DNA of 64,000 nucleotides from Salminus brasiliensis (GCF_030463535.1 NC_132878.1:31290261-31354260), one strand, 5' to 3'. Counted from the first letter of the stretch, positions 26,837-44,242 are shown. Translations and numbers: made by a program. Notes: a model not told the origin generated them from the letters alone.

Positions 26837-29357
26837 AACATACATCTCAACCCAGACCAGTAACCAAAACACTTGGCTTTTAACAGGTTTACTCATGTTC
26901 TATTAGTAGTACATTATATGAATGTCCACAAAAGTTTGTGGACACCTGCTCATCCAGTGATTCTTCTGAAAACAATCCTCAGCATCTACTCTTCTGGGAT
27001 GGCTTTCAAACTTTGCTATGAGAATTTAAATGCATTTAGCCACACAAGAGAAGCAGTGAGGTCAGGTTCATTGAATCATTAATGCTGCCACTCACAAGTA
27101 TAATGGGATAGTTCCATTGCTCTACAACCCAGTGCAGAGAGTTTTATACCCAACTAGCCCACGTTTGACACAGCAACCACGTTTGACTTAGGCTCATATT
27201 CAGCTGCTCTAAAGTGTCTGGTTCTATTGGTCAAGCAGTGTGTGCATTTGAACCTTTATGTCATCCGTGGGTGCACCTTAAAGTAGCTGAATTCACTAAG
27301 AAGAAGGACTGTCCACAAACTTTTGCACATATAGTGTATCTTAAACACTGTATGGAACACTGTATGTGGGTCTGTATGTGGGCTCACATTTCAAATTCGT
27401 TACTCTGCTATATGTAGCATTCCCTTTCAAGTACTTCATTAAGAGTGAGGCCCTTTTTGTTCAAGCTCTGATCACCTGTGGCCTCTTGCGCGGTGCTGTG
27501 AGTGGCTGAGCCCAGGCCGGAGCGCAGCAGCACATAGCTGATTATCTTGTCGTAAAGGCCTTCCAGGTCCTCTCGGGTCTTGGCCCGGCTGTCAGTGATC
27601 TCACGGCACAAAGGGAGCAGACGTGTCTGCAGGACCTTTTGGTGCTCCTCCACAAACTCACCTGACAAGAAGCGAACTGTTTTTAGACAGTTATACTATA
27701 TGCACATTATTGCACATTATTGTTTTAAAATGTACCGGTTTTAACATTATACACTATGAAATATACAGAGATTTACGTACAATTAATATACAGGCATTGG
27801 ATAAGATGTGAATTCTAAATGTAGTGTGACAAGGTGAGTGGGGAGAAAGGTCTTTGGTGGGTGCAGTGTAAATGAGTTGTTTGTTACAGTTCCAAAGTAA
27901 GTAAGTAAAGTGCAGGGTGCAGAGTGTGTGTGTATGGGGCGAAGGTGTGAGGAGACATCTTGTGTGATGATCCAAGTACGATAAGTTTGTGAAGGACAGT
28001 GGACTGGTAGCTACTGGCTGTTCTGTGTAATCGCCCTGGTGCGCCTGGACGAAGAACTTGTACTAATATTAGTGGTATTAAGAGTAATAGTTGAAAGAGT
28101 GTTAACCCCTTAACACTCCAAAGTTTATTGCACGCTAAGGTGTATTATTCAGTAACTTCAGGGACTTCTGGCTATTCTTTGGTAATAAAAGCTTGTAATA
28201 GCACTTTCGTCCACCTGCTGTTGGATTTAATTAGTTCTCTAACATTGATTTTTCTCAACAAATACCTGGAACTGAGTCAGCTGTGCTTTAGTATTCAGTA
28301 ATTTACAGTGGGTTTGGGTGTGCAATATAACCTATTAGAGTAAAACTCACTCCTATCCTATTGGCTCCTGGCACCAGCTATTTGCATATTGGGCGTGTCA
28401 CTACACCTCTCACTCACCGTCTGTGTGTAGTCGTTCCCCGTAGGCTAAATTCTCTTAGGTATACATGTAAATCTTACATAATGGTATATCAAAACTGATA
28501 TACTTATCTAAAAACTGACCTGATAAACCATTTAAAATTCTTAGTATTTACAACCTAATATTTGAAATATTTGGCACAACTGTCTGTGATTTCTTGAAAA
28601 ATGTAGGAATTTGACTTGGCCTCAAAACTCAAATATCTAGATAGAAAATAGATTTTTGAGTTTTGAGGCCAAGTCAAATTCATACATTTTGCCAGCTGCC
28701 ATAAAATGTGTTTGTGTTTTCTTACTTTTTCGTGTTTAGAGTGCAGGAGGTTTTTGTGATTTCTGGAGCAGTTAGCACTAGCTCTGCTGTGAAAGCAGGT
28801 TATACTACACACGGTACAAATAACACGTACGTCGAGACGTGTAGTTCATGTCAAAGTAGACCTGCATTTTAATGGTGTCCAAAGCAGGACTCCTCTGGTC
28901 CAGCAATTTGTCCACACACAGCTTAAAAAAAGAACAAAACAGTCAGATCAAAGTTCAGATATTAAAGTATTTTTTGCAGTTTTACTGCATATTGATTTAA
29001 TGTTCCCTGAATGAAGTGCTGCAATGGTGAGCATTTACCTCGATGAGTTTCTGAACATCCTGTTTGGTAAGAGTCCTGTCAACGTTAAAGAGATTCCTCG
29101 GATCTAAAACAACCGCTTTCACCTTAGTGAGAGAGAAAGTGGGGGTCACTTTAGGAGCATGGATAGCTAGATAAGCATAGATTACCCACTGAAATTAAAA
29201 AGAGACACTATCGTGTCATTTAGAAACAATAAGGCCGGCAGTCGCTCACCATAAACGCCACGAGCGTTTCAGACACGGTTTGTCCTTTGCTCGCGCACTG
29301 TTGAGCGATTTCGCGTATTATGTTTTTAATAACGCTTTCAGCATGTGCACGAGACAT
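21789..29357 (-). CDS. cfap206: Cilia- and flagella-associated protein 206, twelve exons
   Basis: CFAP206 is an axonemal microtubule-associated protein. Its ciliate homologue anchors radial spoke 2 and an inner-arm dynein, and in vertebrates it supports sperm flagella and motile cilia. Minus-strand exons are 29357-29250, 29122-29039, 28921-28831, 27661-27476, 26780-26622, 26175-25970, 25646-25527, 24628-24430, 23940-23800, 23246-23053, 22359-22216 and 22016-21789. Phases agree throughout, giving about 619 residues against 622 in human. Diagnostic stretches are the start MSRAHAESVIKNIIREIA, IISYVLLRSGLG, ELTMIVTGIQLFNKD, WFLPETTANFDKL, SYEWNEWELRRKAIKL and VYLAGLRGG. It looks complete and intact. 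The short TSRREFVEEH join at the exon 3/4 border confirms the splice. An RFX-type X-box lies 132 bases upstream of the ATG. Confidence 0.96.
22550..23013. mobile_element. MITE copy in cfap206 intron 10
   Basis: The right end GGACATACAGTGTAG and the interior (GAAATGAAGGGTATTAATAG, ACCTTAAAGCAGCTGAA) match the family at 26,910-27,339, 41,801-42,213, 50,112-50,513 and 56,653-57,183. The left inverted repeat is missing. Confidence 0.6.
26784..26834. repeat. (CA)n microsatellite beside cfap206 exon 5
   Basis: This is a pure CA run in the intron immediately before the exon 5 acceptor (minus strand, exon starts at 26,780). It forms the GT-rich tract upstream of that 3' splice site. Confidence 0.95.
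26910..27339. mobile_element. MITE copy in cfap206 intron 4
   Basis: The ends TACATTATATGAATGTCCAC and ACTTTTGCACATATAGTGTA are inverted relative to each other. Just inside the left end is AAAGTTTGTGGACACCTGCT, shared with other family members in the window. No transposase is encoded. Confidence 0.75.
28255..28445 (+). repeat. Repeat with octamer motif, copy 2
   Basis: It matches 20,780-20,905 and, inverted, about 34,750-34,990. ATTGGCTCCTGGCAC is followed by the octamer ATTTGCAT at 28,380-28,387. It lies in cfap206 intron 3. Confidence 0.65.
28597..28690. other. Near-perfect hairpin of about 40 bp stem in cfap206 intron 3
   Basis: The left arm contains AATTTGACTTGGCCTCAAAA and the right arm its inverse, TTTTGAGGCCAAGTCAAATT. 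They are separated by a loop of about 12 bases. Roughly 40 paired positions have only two or three mismatches. No coding content is present. It could be a tiny palindromic transposon or a structured RNA. Confidence 0.8.
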
Positions 29358-29488
29358 GCTGCAGTTTCGGGCGTATGATTTTTTTCAGTGTAAATATTAG
29401 CTAATAGTGCTAAAAAATTGTAGCTAGTTATAAATCAACAGAGGCTGAACAGTGTTACTCAACACGACCCGCTGGGTAGCGCTTCACT

Positions 29489-29502
29489 GTCGCCATGGAA
29501 AC
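29489..29502. promoter_or_regulatory. RFX X-box upstream of cfap206
   Basis: GTCGCCATGGAAAC fits the RFX consensus GTHNYYATRRNAAC at every position. It lies 132 bases upstream of the cfap206 ATG. RFX factors drive ciliary genes, so the location makes functional sense. Binding is inferred, not shown. Confidence 0.75.
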
Positions 29503-30369
29503 GCAAACACTGGGCTACCGCTGTACGGCGGAGTTCCCAGAGCATCCAGAGGCTTTACAGGAAGCCTTAACATCAACATCGACTCATAAAATATCCGCCG
29601 AACCCCCCCACACTGCACACAGGCACAAACAAGACAAAGTGCAGAATGTGAATGAATTAAGCTGAGTTAATTAATAGGAGGAATTCAGTTCTTATAGTTT
29701 TCCAGGAAAACTAACTTTATGGGAATATGTTTTATGGCAAGATGAGCAAAAAATAATTTATTCAACAAGGTAAAACGTAACCAGATTGAAACGAAATGTT
29801 TGTTAACATCTATTAAGGTTGTGAATATTTTTTAAAACTTTTTGAGATTTTTATGGTTATTTTTTGCGCGACAAAATGTTGGCGTTTTTAACACAGGCCG
29901 GACTTTTATTTTGAAGCGCTGTGACCCGTGCGTGCACAGTTCTCTGCAGGAGTTTGAAGGGAGAGGTAGCGCTGCGCGACTGCAGGACTCTTACTGCTGG
30001 AGTAGGTTTGGTTGTTTACATTATGTAACATATATTATATACATTACATATACCTATATACATATATACATAATGTATATTACATATGCATTATAATGTA
30101 AGTATTAAGTTAAAGTGTTAAACAACATTTGGGTGGAATGTCTATTGTGGACCATGTTCAACATGTCACAACATTTGAATATTTGGAGTATTTAATATTT
30201 TTTAGGCAGATTATTTGGCAGATCTAACGTCAGTAGAGTCTAAGGCATTTCTATTTTTATGCATTTTAGGAACTCCGATCAGGCATGTTTTATTCCCACC
30301 TTTGACAGAAAGAAAGTAAGCTACTACTACGGAGTTTGAACAAACTGAAACTGATCGGAGTGCAGGAAA
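29503..30369. other. Interval between divergent cfap206 and finTRIM A
   Basis: No gene was found. It contains an AT-rich palindromic stretch around 30,020-30,095 and an ISRE-like element, AAACTGAAACT, at 30,342-30,352, just before the finTRIM A start. The two genes are transcribed away from each other and could share this interval as a promoter region. Confidence 0.5.
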
Positions 30370-33300
30370 ATGGCAGAGGAGGTGAAGGAGGAAGTCTCTT
30401 ATGCCGAACTTGGAGATGTGGAGTGTGATTTCTGCACCGGGAAGAAACGCAAAGCTAGAGAGTCCTGTCTAGTGTGTCTGGCCTCTTACTGTAAAGCCCA
30501 CGTCAGATCTCACCATCAGTCTCCTGCCTTTAGGAAGCACAAGCTGGTCAAAGCCTCCAGACGACTACAGGAGAAGGTCTGCTCTAAACATGACAAACTG
30601 ATGGAGATCTACTGTCGTACTGACCAGTGCTGCATCTGTTATTTGTGTATGATGGATGACCACAAAATCCATGATATGGCTGATGTTACAGCAGCAAGAA
30701 CAGAGAAACAGGTAAGAAGTAATATACATGGTATCGAAGATTTAGGTTTATTTATTGTTTTGAAATATGCAAAACTATTTAAAGTAATAAAGATTGTATT
30801 AGAATTCACATGTAGCTAGCATACAACATGGTCACACACGTGCTGTCTGTTAACCTTTCCCCCAGAGTCAGCTGAAGAGGGTACAGAGGAAGTCCCAGCA
30901 AAAACTCCAGGAAAAAGAGCAGAGGCTGCAGGAGCTAAGACAGGCTGTGGACACTCTTAAGGTGAGTAGTGAGCAGAAGTTCTCCTCCACAGTTTGTTCT
31001 GACCCACACTGTGGATAATAAAAAGTCATGTCACGACAGTGAGAGTGAAATTTAGGTAAGCTTTGAATGGAGCTCCATCTTGTTTGTGTGTGTGTGTGTG
31101 TGTCCTAAAAGAACTCTGCACAGACAGCAGTGGAGGACAGTGAGAGGATCTTCACTGAGCTGATCCTCTTCATTGAGAAAAAGCGCTCTGAGGTAACGCA
31201 GCTGATCAGAGCTCAGGAGAAGGCTGAACTGAGTCAAACAGGAGGAGTCCTGGAGCAACTGGAGCAGGAGGTCGCTGATCTAAAGGGGAGACACACACAA
31301 CTGGAGCAGCTTTTACACACAGAAGATCACATCCATTTCCTCCAGGTAACGCTCACTCCTCTACAGAGGAACCTGGGGTCTTGTTTGGAAAGTATACTCG
31401 AATTTCATTCTAAACTTGGTTTTTGAAGGTTATCTACGCTGTGAAGAAGGACAAATACAGTGTTTATAACTTTAATATTTTGGCCTGTTTACAGTTTAAC
31501 TTGGGTCCTTAATTAATTAAGTGAATATACAGTGCATGCATATGATGGGCTTATTTGCTTTTGGATAGTCTCAATATCTCTCGCATCAATCACGTTTTCT
31601 AAATCATTACTTGCGTGTTGATCAAATATACCTGTCTAAAATTGACATTTTGTAAGATGGCAAAATACTTTTTTTTTTCCAACACCTATAATGAAATCTT
31701 GAGCGTCTGCCGATGGTCCAGTGTCTCATCTTTTAAAAATGACTGTTCTTTGAAATGAGCTTAAGGTGAGAGTCTGAAAGTAGGCTATCATGCTGAAACT
31801 ACTCACTCTTAATACCTCTACTGGAAAGAAATACAGCCAACATCACAGTGTGAATGTGTGCTGTATCAGGATAGATCCATTACATGATCGGATCAAATAC
31901 AACCCCCCGCCCCTTCACTGTCCTACCCAGCATTTTCTGCTGAGATCAACCCAATGCTGATACTCATTCATCACATTCTTGGCACAGAAATAGTACTTTT
32001 AAACACCTTTATTTTTTCCCCGATTCTGTTTGTTTTCTGTGTAGAGTTTCAAGGCTATGTGTCTTTCTTCTGGATGTGAGGACTCGCCTAGCAGCACCAC
32101 TGTCAATCAGCATCTCTCTTTTGATGAAGTGAGGAAATCTCTCTCTGATCTAAAAGAGCGATTCAAGGAATTTTGCCAGAAGGAATTCTGTAAAGTAAAA
32201 CTTCCTGAGCTGACGTGTAAAGAACACCCTGAAGGTTTGCAGCTTTCGTTGTTGTTGGTGTTTTAAGATTAAACTAATTTTCTCACAAATGCCATAAGAC
32301 ATGTTATTACTAGTAAAGTCCTTTTTATATCTAATCTCTGGAATGAAAAAGATTTAAAATCATGCAGTGTCCAGTTGTAGTATTGCAGGCTCCTGTTTTC
32401 TCAAACCACCCCTTTTAACACAACACGACCCCAGCAGAGAGATAGAGAGATGTGGTCACAGTAAGACTTGTAAGTTTGTGACAGTTTCATGTTGTTACTC
32501 AGTGCAAAACACTTTGATTCATATAATGACAGCATTCAGCAGTGAACCTCAGGGGTGCTTAATTAACCTGGAGCCCTCGTTCAGTACAATAATATGTACC
32601 TTATGGATTGTGTCCCCTTGTGAATCTTGGGCCACTGTCACATTTGGCTTGCTCACTAGGGGTCTGAGATTTTCATGTGTTTATGTTGTGATTTCTTGTC
32701 TTTTTACTAATTACTGATTGTGTATTGATTTATTCGGATGCACCCTCAGTCATTTTTGGTTTGTTAAAGATGTATATATTCAGGCATGCACACAGATTTT
32801 AGTTCACACAATGCAGGTACTGAAATAGTATGGAAGTGGTGTTAATGGGAACATTGCACACTTGTTTTAGTGTTAAACAGAAACATGCCATCTGTGCTTC
32901 ATGTCTGCTCCTTTATTTTTAGATTTTGCTTCTCCTTCACTGACTGTCATTGCTTTCGCTCTAGTTGCAGCAGTTCCACTCTATGTACCTTCAGAGCCAA
33001 AGACCAGAGAAGATTTCCTACAGTGTATGTGGAAAACACACACACACCCACACACATTCATTGAATTACTTTTCTCATATGTGTCAACATATCTGAATAT
33101 GGACAGTGTTAATGATGAGGCTTTGATGAACATTGATGAACCAACACTTCATGTTGGTTGCAGATTTAAAATGAGGGTCAAATAAGCGTGCACTGGGTGG
33201 AAAGACTGGCTTTGTTTAATGGAGAAGTGTCTTTTCCCTTTTTGGGAAGTAGCAGTAATGACATAAATAAACAGTCTGGCAAAACCTCAGACCTCCTAAA

Positions 33301-34211
33301 ATCTTATTTAAAAAGATAAACCCTAGAAACCCAGGACACTCTGCTCTCAATGTAAATTAAGGTGTGTTTGCCTTTGTCTTTGTGGTTTAATTAGATGAAG
33401 ATGCTGAGTAAAAATTACTGTATTCAGTATGGGAGAGTCTCTGAATAGCAGTTTATAAGACTCTGCTACTGATGTATTTAGTCTGTGATTCCATGTATTT
33501 TGATGAATATCATGCATCATGAAAAATCTCTTTAAATATCATGATCTAGTATTTTTACCATATCGCCCATCCCTAGTGTGTATCCATAATAAGTTGCTAC
33601 TGATCGTAGGTACATGATGAACTGCACACCCTGAAAGCATGTTATGTGATCTATATAATAAGTGTTTTACTTTGTGTTCAGATTTCTGTCCGCTGACTCT
33701 GGATCTCAACACAGTTCATAATAAGCTCAGTGTGTCTGAGAAGAACAAAACGGTGGAGTGGAGAGGAGGAGCCCAGCATTACCCTGACCACCCAGAAAGA
33801 TTTGACCGCTGGCCTCAGGTGTTGTGTAAGGAGAGTATGAGCGGACGCTGCTACTGGGAGGTTGAGTGGGACAATGGTGGATGGGGAGTGTCCATATCAG
33901 TCTCATATAAGGAAATTAGCAGGAAAGGAGATGGCGTTGAGTGTGCGTTTGGAGGCAACAGTCAGTCATGGAGTCTGTTGTGTTCCTCCATTCACTCTTT
34001 TTGGCACAATAACATTGAGACTAAGCTCTCAGCTCCACCATCCTCCAGAATAGGAGTTTATGTGGATCACAGTGCAGGAACTCTGTCTTTTTACAGCGTT
34101 ACAGACACAATGACCCTTCTACACACCGTCCACACCACGTTTACTCAGCCTCTCTGTGCTGGGTTTTGGTCAAAGAGGGGAAGGCTGAAGTTGTGTGATC
34201 CAGATGTCTGA
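30370..34211 (+). CDS. finTRIM protein lacking a RING domain (B-boxes, coiled coil, B30.2)
   Basis: Exons are 30370-30711, 30866-30961, 31112-31345, 32045-32234, 32965-33024 and 33682-34211. All are in phase and give about 483 residues. The protein begins MAEEVKEEVSYAELGDVECD and goes straight into a zinc-binding B-box (CDFC...CLVC, about 19-51), a second B-box (VCSKH...CRTDQCCIC, about 69-103) and a coiled coil (about 115-222). A linker and a C-terminal PRY-SPRY/B30.2 domain (about 307-483, with HPERFD, GRCYWEVEW and GVYVDHSAGTLSFYS) complete it. The neighbouring paralogue has a RING in the same first exon, so its absence here is a real difference. FinTRIMs are fish-specific, often interferon-induced, candidate antiviral ubiquitin ligases. 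Without a RING this one may bind targets without ligating ubiquitin. Confidence 0.88.
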
Positions 34212-36040
34212 TTAGGAAGATGTAGGTTCAAAATTCATACCAAAAAACCAAGCCTTGCAGATAGCTTCACCTTATCTTGACTCAATGCTGATGCTTTTGT
34301 GACACTTGGGCTACATGGAAGGTTATGATTGAATGTAGTCAGGAACACCCACAGCAAAGACAATGGAACATGTACTCTATTGTAGACTAATGGCTAATTA
34401 CTTTGAATGAGATGTAAATCTTATTTGATTGTTTAAAATTGGACCCATTATAATTCTCATACGATGTTGATGTTTTTGACTAAATATGCATCTGGCAGTT
34501 GTTCTTTGCATTTTGTCCAATTTTCATTTCATTTTTATGTAAAAAAACATTTGACTTCAGTTAAGAAGGGTTTTATAAGAAGTGGATTTGTCATTCTTGT
34601 GACATAAATTCTGCAGCATATGATTGTATATATTAAATATGTTTTCGTTAAGACACTCAATCTAGTTTTCAGTCCTAGATTTTTTTTTTCACTGGAAGTT
34701 ATATATTAACAACTACCAGGTTTATAAACACTACCATCCAACATGCGAAGACACTACACAGATTACAAGTGAACACATAGGGGAAGTTAGCTAGGGGAGA
34801 GTGATTTCACACTAATGGTGAATGAAGGAGAAAAGACACACCCAGTATGCAAATCAGTGGTGCCAGGAGCCAATGGGGAAAGTTTTACTCAAATAGGTTG
34901 TATTTCACACACAACCCCACTGTATATTATTGAAGCTGCACAGCTGACTCAGTTACTGGACTTGTTGAGAAACATCAATATGAGAGAAACGAGTAAATCC
35001 AGCATCAGTGCACTTTATTTTGGTGTGTGCTGTTTTTAAGCTCACATGGGCCAATCACTGTCCATTTACTAATAGCAACCAAATATATAAATTATTACAC
35101 TTTGATGGAACTCTCTAAAATGATCTGTAAAATGAACAGCTTATCAGATTACAGTTTACTTCCGTCATTTTATGTGGCATTTTAAGTCTAATTTAACAGT
35201 ATTTAGGCATAGTTTGCATTGTAACCTGTTTTCCTGATAACTAGCAGTATCTGGTGGTGATGTGCTGCTCTTCAAGGTTACTAATGCACAATTATGGCAA
35301 ATATTCTCTCAGATAGCTACTAAAATACCATATTTCCCTGAAGTGGCTATTGCATTTCCCTACTTTACTAGCTTTGACTAGGGCTACAAGGGCTTTTGCT
35401 AGTGGGCTAGGTGTAAGTGACAGTAACAGTAACTGTTGTGTGACAGTGTGAGTGTTTTGACATTGACCCATTTTCCAGCCAAGTGAATACATCTTTATTG
35501 TCGAAGAATAGTTAAACTTCCACATATGGAAGGAAAGAAGGAAGAATAACACTGACCACCAGATTATTGTGGGAGGTCCTTGCCAGTGTGAAGACAATGT
35601 CACTTAATGCTAGCAGTACCCATCGTTGGGCTTGTCATTTTAAGGTAAAATAACTTGCTGATACAAAGGCTTGTAAAATGGCATTTGAGCAAGTGGCATC
35701 TATTTTTTACTATACCAGAGGAAAGAGGGAAACTGACAACAGGGTATAGAGTTACTCAAAGTGCTATTTGTATATATGACAGTGGTGTAAAACCGAATTA
35801 TACTTTTCAACTGTAGTTCAGTCCAGTAGCAGTTTTTGTGTACTGTTGCTTTAAATAGTTTTTCCTTCTCCTCCTCCACCTCTATGTTCATAATCTCTCT
35901 ATTACATGCCAACAAACAAAGAATGAGGAAGTAATTCCTACTAAAATGAGATTAAATGAAACTGTTTTTAGAGTGCAGCTCTGTCTGTCTCCTTGACTCT
36001 GTGTCTCTCTCTCTCTCTTTCTGTCTGTGCGTACAAGAAA
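34212..36040. other. Intergenic DNA between the two finTRIM genes
   Basis: No gene was found. It contains the inverted copy of the octamer repeat (about 34,750-34,990), a poly(T) run at about 34,680-34,690 and otherwise unremarkable AT-rich DNA. A CT-rich tract (about 35,985-36,030) precedes the second finTRIM start. Confidence 0.6.
34750..34990 (-). repeat. Repeat with octamer motif, copy 3 (inverted)
   Basis: It is the reverse complement of the block at 28,255-28,445, including GTGCCAGGAGCCAAT and ATGCAAAT at 34,847-34,854, then the AGCTGACTCAGTTACTGGA segment. Confidence 0.6.
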
Positions 36041-41694
<5,654 letters not shown>

Positions 41695-41800
41695 CACAGA
41701 TACAGGGAGCAGTTCCTGTGTTCATAAAAGAAATGACTACATTTTGGAAATAGCATTTGTTACAGTTACAAAGTTATATCGCAAGAATTCTTTAGTGACA

Positions 41801-42213
41801 TACACTGTATGTCCAAAAGTTTGTGGACACCCCTTTTAATGAATGCATGTTTACACACCCAGCTTGTTCAGTGCCTGTAGAGAAGAAGTACTGCTAATTG
41901 GACTCTCTGGAGCAGACATACATGAGCCTATTGGCATGATGCCTACTGCCAGGCATGGGCTAGAGGGTTATAATGTCCCCCAGCATTAAGCAGTGGAACA
42001 GTGTACTTTGGTGCACCATTCAATAAATTTAGGATAAGTTGGGGATGAGGTGGGGTGGTGATCATCCAACATCCTGACTAATGCACTGGACAGTAGTGAC
42101 AGTTACCACAACAAAAGCAGGATAAACTCAGTTTACAATCTGTTTAATTCCCTTTGTTTTTTTAAGAAACAATGAACGAGCAGGTGTCCCAATACTTTTG
42201 TCTATATAGTCTA
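41801..42213. mobile_element. MITE copy downstream of the finTRIM gene
   Basis: The left end TACACTGTATGTCCAAAAGT and right end CAATACTTTTGTCTATATAG are imperfect inverted repeats. The element is about 410 bases, with the same interior theme as the other copies. It has no transposase. Confidence 0.75.
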
Positions 42214-43828
42214 GGTTCTGGTAATTTGAGTTTATATATAGAACTTTCTCTCACTCCTTTTTGGCTGTATTACTCTCACTATCATCCCTACCAGTTGTCA
42301 GTCCTCCGTCTTTTATTCACATAAACAAATGGGTGTAAATGGCATGATTACACAAACACATATTTTAGAGCAGTATGGTTGTTATCACTGCTGAACTGTA
42401 CAATCTGTGAATGTATACAGTACCAGTAAATATTTGAGCTTGCTAAAGAAACACTTCCAATAAATAAAATACACTGTCATCAAATATTTACTTTCATGAC
42501 ATGACATGAACAGGTGTGTTCTGATTTTGTGTTCTGATGCTTTAGTGCAAATGTTGATCTAAATCATTAAACTTGAATCAGATAATGTAACAGTTTCTGA
42601 CATCACGTCTATTAACCTCAGAATGCATTATGGACATGTGATAAACTCTTAACACACGCTATTCTAAAAACTATTTACGGCACAGTAGGTACCACAGCTG
42701 CTGTGTACCATTGCTGGGCCTAGAAACCTAGTATTCCATCCCTGCATCACTGCTTTGTGTCTATAAACATGCCCAACAAGTGACCACAGTCTTCTAATAG
42801 ATAGAGTGTTTTCCTGCATCCTGGTCCTCATCCCTATGGCCACCTGCATGTTTCAGGGGCCCTGAATGGGACTCCTACTACACCTTGAACAGCCATGTTG
42901 GAGATAGCAAATTTAAATTGCTGCATTTCAACTTGACTTCCAAACACCACCAGAGGTCAGTCAGGTAGTGTCTCCTCCAGGTCCCAAAAGGGAAAAATTT
43001 TCATGGAAGGAACTGATTGAGAAAAAAAAACAAAAAACTAACAGTGGAAGTCATTAAGCTGTGCCACAGCCAGTGGTCTAGTCCCATGATGTTGGTGTTG
43101 AAGATGAACATGGAGCTTTTAATGAAGTTCTGCGTTAATGACTTTTCCAAAAGATAATGGCATAGATATGGTAAGATCACGTCATGAGCATGATCCTGAG
43201 GTGAGAAAAGGTAACAGCTAAATACCTAGAGAAGACTTCATAAATCTGCAAAAGCCTTTTGTGTCCAATATTAGGAGAACACCAAGGAAGGACACCACTA
43301 AAGAAGCCCCTGCAGTGTGAAAAATTTGAATTGTGGCCCATCTCAAGTTTGCCCAACAACACATCGAATATTCATCAATATTCTCTGGCAAAAACAGCAA
43401 CCCTGAGATTTTCCCAACAAAATCATTCAGATACGCCTAAACCAAATACAAACACCAGCACACCGGCAATATGTTTAAATATTTCTATAAATATTTTTAC
43501 AATTTTCCAAAAATGCTGTTACATGTGTAAGTGTTTACATGAAAATGTACTTCTTCTTACTTCATTTACTTTTTATTACAGTTTATTTCTCCATATATAT
43601 TTTTTTTTCCTGCCAATTCTCTTACATGTATAAATGATTAAATGAAAATGAACTTGGTCTTTGTTCAAATAAAAATGTTTTGCATTGTGTTACATGTGTT
43701 GGTGTTTTAGTACTCTTGTGGTACATTGTTGGCTTGAGGCATCAAACCAATTTCTGATGTGGGGAAGTTTGGGTGACTCCCCCACGTCAGTTTGGGTGCC
43801 CCCCCCCCCAAAAAAAAATAAAAATAAA

Positions 43829-43865
<37 letters not shown>

Positions 43866-44180
43866 AAACAATTAATGCCATATAGGGTTAAAGTTTATTG
43901 GTAAAATAAGAGTGTAAAAAGAGGGCATACACAGATCAGTCATCTTCCCTGTTAAATGATCAGTTGATCACTTTCCTGCTTCAACGAGCTACAAGAGCTT
44001 CATGAAAACAGGCTGATCTTCCATCATCCCATGGGTCATATCGACCAATGAATCAACAGTAGGTGGCGCTGTCAGGGTAAAACACTGTAAACATTTGCTC
44101 TAGCTCAGTGGATACACGCACAGTTTTCCTTTAGCTCAGATTTAAGGAGGTAGCTACAGTTTTACTACTGCTGCTCTGAA
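42214..44180. other. Intergenic DNA before the fam228-like gene
   Basis: No gene was recognised. A C-run followed by AAAT/AATA simple sequence lies at about 43,800-43,867. The region 42,900-43,700 looks like old interspersed repeat but cannot be classified. Confidence 0.5.
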
Positions 44181-44200
44181 ACGAACTCAGGTTGAGAGAC

Positions 44201-44242
44201 GGTGCCATGGCAACCGGCCGAGACAGACACTGCGCATGTGCA
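44201..44242. promoter_or_regulatory. X-box-like and NRF1-like motifs at the fam228-like promoter
   Basis: GGTGCCATGGCAAC (44,201-44,214) matches the RFX X-box palindrome except at one position. TGCGCATGTGCA (44,231-44,242) resembles the NRF1 palindrome. An ATG inside the X-box opens a short upstream frame that stops at a TAA about 20 codons later, so this first exon is read as non-coding. Confidence 0.5.

Noticed and set aside
26614-26896. Cys-Val repeats next to cfap206 exon 5
   Set aside because: This is translation of the CA microsatellite in the intron. The true exon begins at 26,780.
30020-30095. AT-rich palindromic stretch as a functional element
   Set aside because: It consists of TATA/CATA simple sequence, and imperfect pairing is expected by composition.
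29842-30096. Upstream frame as a missing first exon of finTRIM A
   Set aside because: Its translation has no C3HC4 pattern and ends in AT-rich palindromic sequence.
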